Source of the DNA: Methylotenera sp.
Lineage (GTDB): Bacteria; Pseudomonadota; Gammaproteobacteria; Burkholderiales; Methylophilaceae
Length of the DNA: 64,000 nucleotides
Direction of reading: 5' to 3'
Assembly: GCA_017880905.1 (NCBI GenBank)
Contig: JADGRO010000013.1
Coordinates: 1 to 64,000, forward strand
The number at the start of each line of letters is the position of its first letter. Positions within the stretch are counted from its first letter, which is position 1. Under the pieces are notes generated by a model, which was given only the letters and a program-made list of their open reading frames with translations, did no database searches and was not told where the DNA came from. Of this stretch, positions 61,756 through 64,000 are shown piece after piece. A program made the translations under genes and the position numbers.

Positions 61756-63125
61756 CAACTTTGATTGCATTTATTGTCACCATAGGCGTGTTGGTGATTA
61801 TCCACGAATTTGGTCATTTTCAGGTAGCGCGTTGGTGCAATGTCAAAGTACTGCGCTTCTCCGTTGGTTTTGGTAAACCACTATGGCAAAAAACTTTCGG
61901 TAAAGACAAGACAGAATTTGCGCTGGCGGCGATTCCACTGGGTGGTTTTGTAAAAATGCTCGATGAAAACGAGCTAAAAGCCGAAGAAAATCCTGTTCAC
62001 TATTCTGCAGATGATCTAAAACGTGCTTTTAATCGTCAAAATGTGTGGAAGCGCATCGCTATTGTATTGGCCGGACCATTGGCCAATTTGCTATTAGCGA
62101 TTGTGCTGTATTGGGGACTGTTTATGTTGGGCGTTACTGCCATGCGTCCGATTGTTGGTGTTGTTGCCGACAACAGCTTGGCCGCACAAGCCAGTTTAAA
62201 ATCTGGCGAAATAATTCAAAAAATAGATGGTAAGCCGGTGAAATCGTGGCAAGAAGCGCGTTGGATATTACTTGAACAGTCACTCGAAAACAAAACGGTT
62301 GAAATTGAAGCCATCAATAACAACAACGAGTTGCTTCAACATACCTTAAGCTTTAATGGCATTAGCAATGATGCTGAGATTGATGTGCTAAAAAAAATAG
62401 GTGTGGAAGAGTTCAAACCTAATATCCCTGCCGTGATCGGTGAAATATTGACCGGTAGTGTCACAGAAAAGGCGGGTTTTATGCCAAACGACAAAATATT
62501 GCGGGTGGATAATGTTGAAATTGGTGATTGGGAGCAGGTGGTAAACACCATCAAAGATAGTCCCAATAAAAAATTACAATTTGAAATTGAGCGTGGCCAA
62601 AAAATATTACGCATCGCAGTCACTCCGGAGGCGATTAGAGAAGACAATCAAACCATAGGCAGAATGGGTGCAAGCGTAAAATTAGACAAAAACGAATTAG
62701 ATAAGCTATTGATTGAGTTACATTATTCTCCATTAGCAAGTTTGCAAAAAGCGATTGCTAAAACATGGGATACTTCAATTTTTAGCCTTAAAATGCTTGG
62801 TAAAATGGTCACAGGAAAAGTGCCTTTAACAAGTATTAGTGGCCCAGTGACAATTGCGGCATTTGCCGGGGAGAGTGCAAATTTAGGCATAAAAACATTT
62901 TTGGGGTTTTTAGCTTTGGTTAGCATTAGCATAGGCGTACTCAACCTTTTACCAATTCCAGTGTTAGATGGCGGCCATTTGATGTATTATATGGCTGAGA
63001 TTTTTAAAGGTTCACCAGTATCAGAGCAAGCAATGCTGGTAGGCCAAAAAATAGGCTTTGGATTACTAGGTTTACTCATGACAATTGCAATTTTTAACGA
63101 CTTTAGTAGATTATTCGCGGGTTAG
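61752..63125 (+). CDS. rseP: RIP metalloprotease RseP
   Basis: VIIHEFGHFQVARWCNVKVLRFSVGFG; two PDZ-like regions; LLPIPVLDGGHLMYY. Confidence 0.95.
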   Translation: MTTLIAFIVTIGVLVIIHEFGHFQVARWCNVKVLRFSVGFGKPLWQKTFGKDKTEFALAAIPLGGFVKMLDENELKAEENPVHYSADDLKRAFNRQNVWKRIAIVLAGPLANLLLAIVLYWGLFMLGVTAMRPIVGVVADNSLAAQASLKSGEIIQKIDGKPVKSWQEARWILLEQSLENKTVEIEAINNNNELLQHTLSFNGISNDAEIDVLKKIGVEEFKPNIPAVIGEILTGSVTEKAGFMPNDKILRVDNVEIGDWEQVVNTIKDSPNKKLQFEIERGQKILRIAVTPEAIREDNQTIGRMGASVKLDKNELDKLLIELHYSPLASLQKAIAKTWDTSIFSLKMLGKMVTGKVPLTSISGPVTIAAFAGESANLGIKTFLGFLALVSISIGVLNLLPIPVLDGGHLMYYMAEIFKGSPVSEQAMLVGQKIGFGLLGLLMTIAIFNDFSRLFAG

Positions 63126-63130
63126 TAGTT

Positions 63131-64000
63131 TTGTTTAAAACCCGTTATATTTCAACACTCATCATCGCTCTATTCAGCCATCATGCAATGGCGCTAGAGC
63201 CGTTTGTCATTAAAGATATTCGCGTTGAGGGCTTGCAACGCACCGAGCCTGGCACGGTGTTTAACTATTTGCCTGTGCAAGCGGGTGACGTGATGAGCGA
63301 CGAAAAAGCCACGCAAGCGATTAAAGCGCTGTATAACACCGGTTTTTTTAAAGATGTGCGTATCGAAGCCGATGGCGACGTACTGGTGGTGACTGTGCAG
63401 GAACGCTCAGCCATTGCCAAGATTGATTTTAGCGGCAACAAATCTTTCCCGTCTGACAAAATGACCGAAGGTTTAAAGCAAATCGGCATTTCAGAAGGTT
63501 TAATATTCGATAAATCTCAACTAGACCGTGCGGAACAAGAAATCAAACGTCAATATTTAGCACAAGGCAAATACGGAGCTACCGTTAAAACTATTGTTTC
63601 GCCACTTGAGCGCAATCGCGTAGCGGTGCGTTTTGAGATTGAAGAGGGCGTGGTTGCTAAGATTCGCGACATCAATATTGTTGGTAATAATGCTTTTTCT
63701 ACTGATGATTTGCGAGCAGAATTCTTGCTAACAACACCCAATTGGATGAGTTGGTGGAACAAAGATGACCAGTATTCCAAGCAAAAACTAACCGCGGACT
63801 TAGAAACGCTTAAATCGTTTTATTTGAACCAGGGGTACTTGGAATTTTCGGTTGATTCTACGCAAGTGTCTATTTCGCCTGATAAGCAGGATATTTACAT
63901 TACGGTGAATGTGACTGAAGGCGAAAAATATACCATTAGTGATGTGAAACTAGCTGGTGAATTGCAAGTGCCGGAATCAGAACTTAAGCCATTGATTACG
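63131..64000 (+). CDS. bamA: Outer membrane protein assembly factor BamA, N-terminal part (truncated by window end)
   Basis: Manual translation MFKTRYISTLIIALFSHHAMALEPFVIKDIRVEGLQRTEPGTVFNYLPVQAGD...; POTRA repeats; no stop before window end, hence missing from ORF track. Confidence 0.93.
   Translation, partial: MFKTRYISTLIIALFSHHAMALEPFVIKDIRVEGLQRTEPGTVFNYLPVQAGDVMSDEKATQAIKALYNTGFFKDVRIEADGDVLVVTVQERSAIAKIDFSGNKSFPSDKMTEGLKQIGISEGLIFDKSQLDRAEQEIKRQYLAQGKYGATVKTIVSPLERNRVAVRFEIEEGVVAKIRDINIVGNNAFSTDDLRAEFLLTTPNWMSWWNKDDQYSKQKLTADLETLKSFYLNQGYLEFSVDSTQVSISPDKQDIYITVNVTEGEKYTISDVKLAGELQVPESELKPLIT

Overview
The window looks like betaproteobacterial chromosome (Nitrosomonadales/Methylophilaceae-like by gene content; genus not determined). 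Bases 1-17348 are an exopolysaccharide locus: flippase end, hexapeptide acyltransferases, glycosyltransferases, WecB, GalE, an ExeA/TIGR03015-like ATPase, a polysaccharide deacetylase and a polyprenyl glycosylphosphotransferase. Then come tRNA-Leu(CAG), rnr-rlmB, infA, csp and a red-type Form I RuBisCO locus (cbbR / cbbL-cbbS-cbbX-prk) next to pntAA-AB-B. From about 29.7 to 34.9 kb is an accessory stretch: a frameshifted OmpA lipoprotein, an orphan ParA, arsC, and a ~2.1 kb relic island between an intact tRNA-Asn and a displaced 36-bp exact copy of its 3' part. The rest is mostly housekeeping: AsmA-like, aspC, a TPR protease, uvrB, rpsF-rpsR-rplI, dnaB, radA, hpnCDE, MTI phosphorylase, def, tRNA-Ser, tandem cupins, glnD, map, HDOD, rpsB-tsf-pyrH-frr-uppS-cdsA-dxr-rseP and the start of bamA. 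No CRISPR array, transposase or intact prophage was seen. The best leads are the tRNA-Asn relic island with small stress/membrane protein genes and a two-repeat acidic protein, an uncharacterised membrane protein with an EEISWGQR motif, the split OmpA lipoprotein, and several candidate structured leaders. All assignments come from reading sequence and ORF translations; no database search was run.
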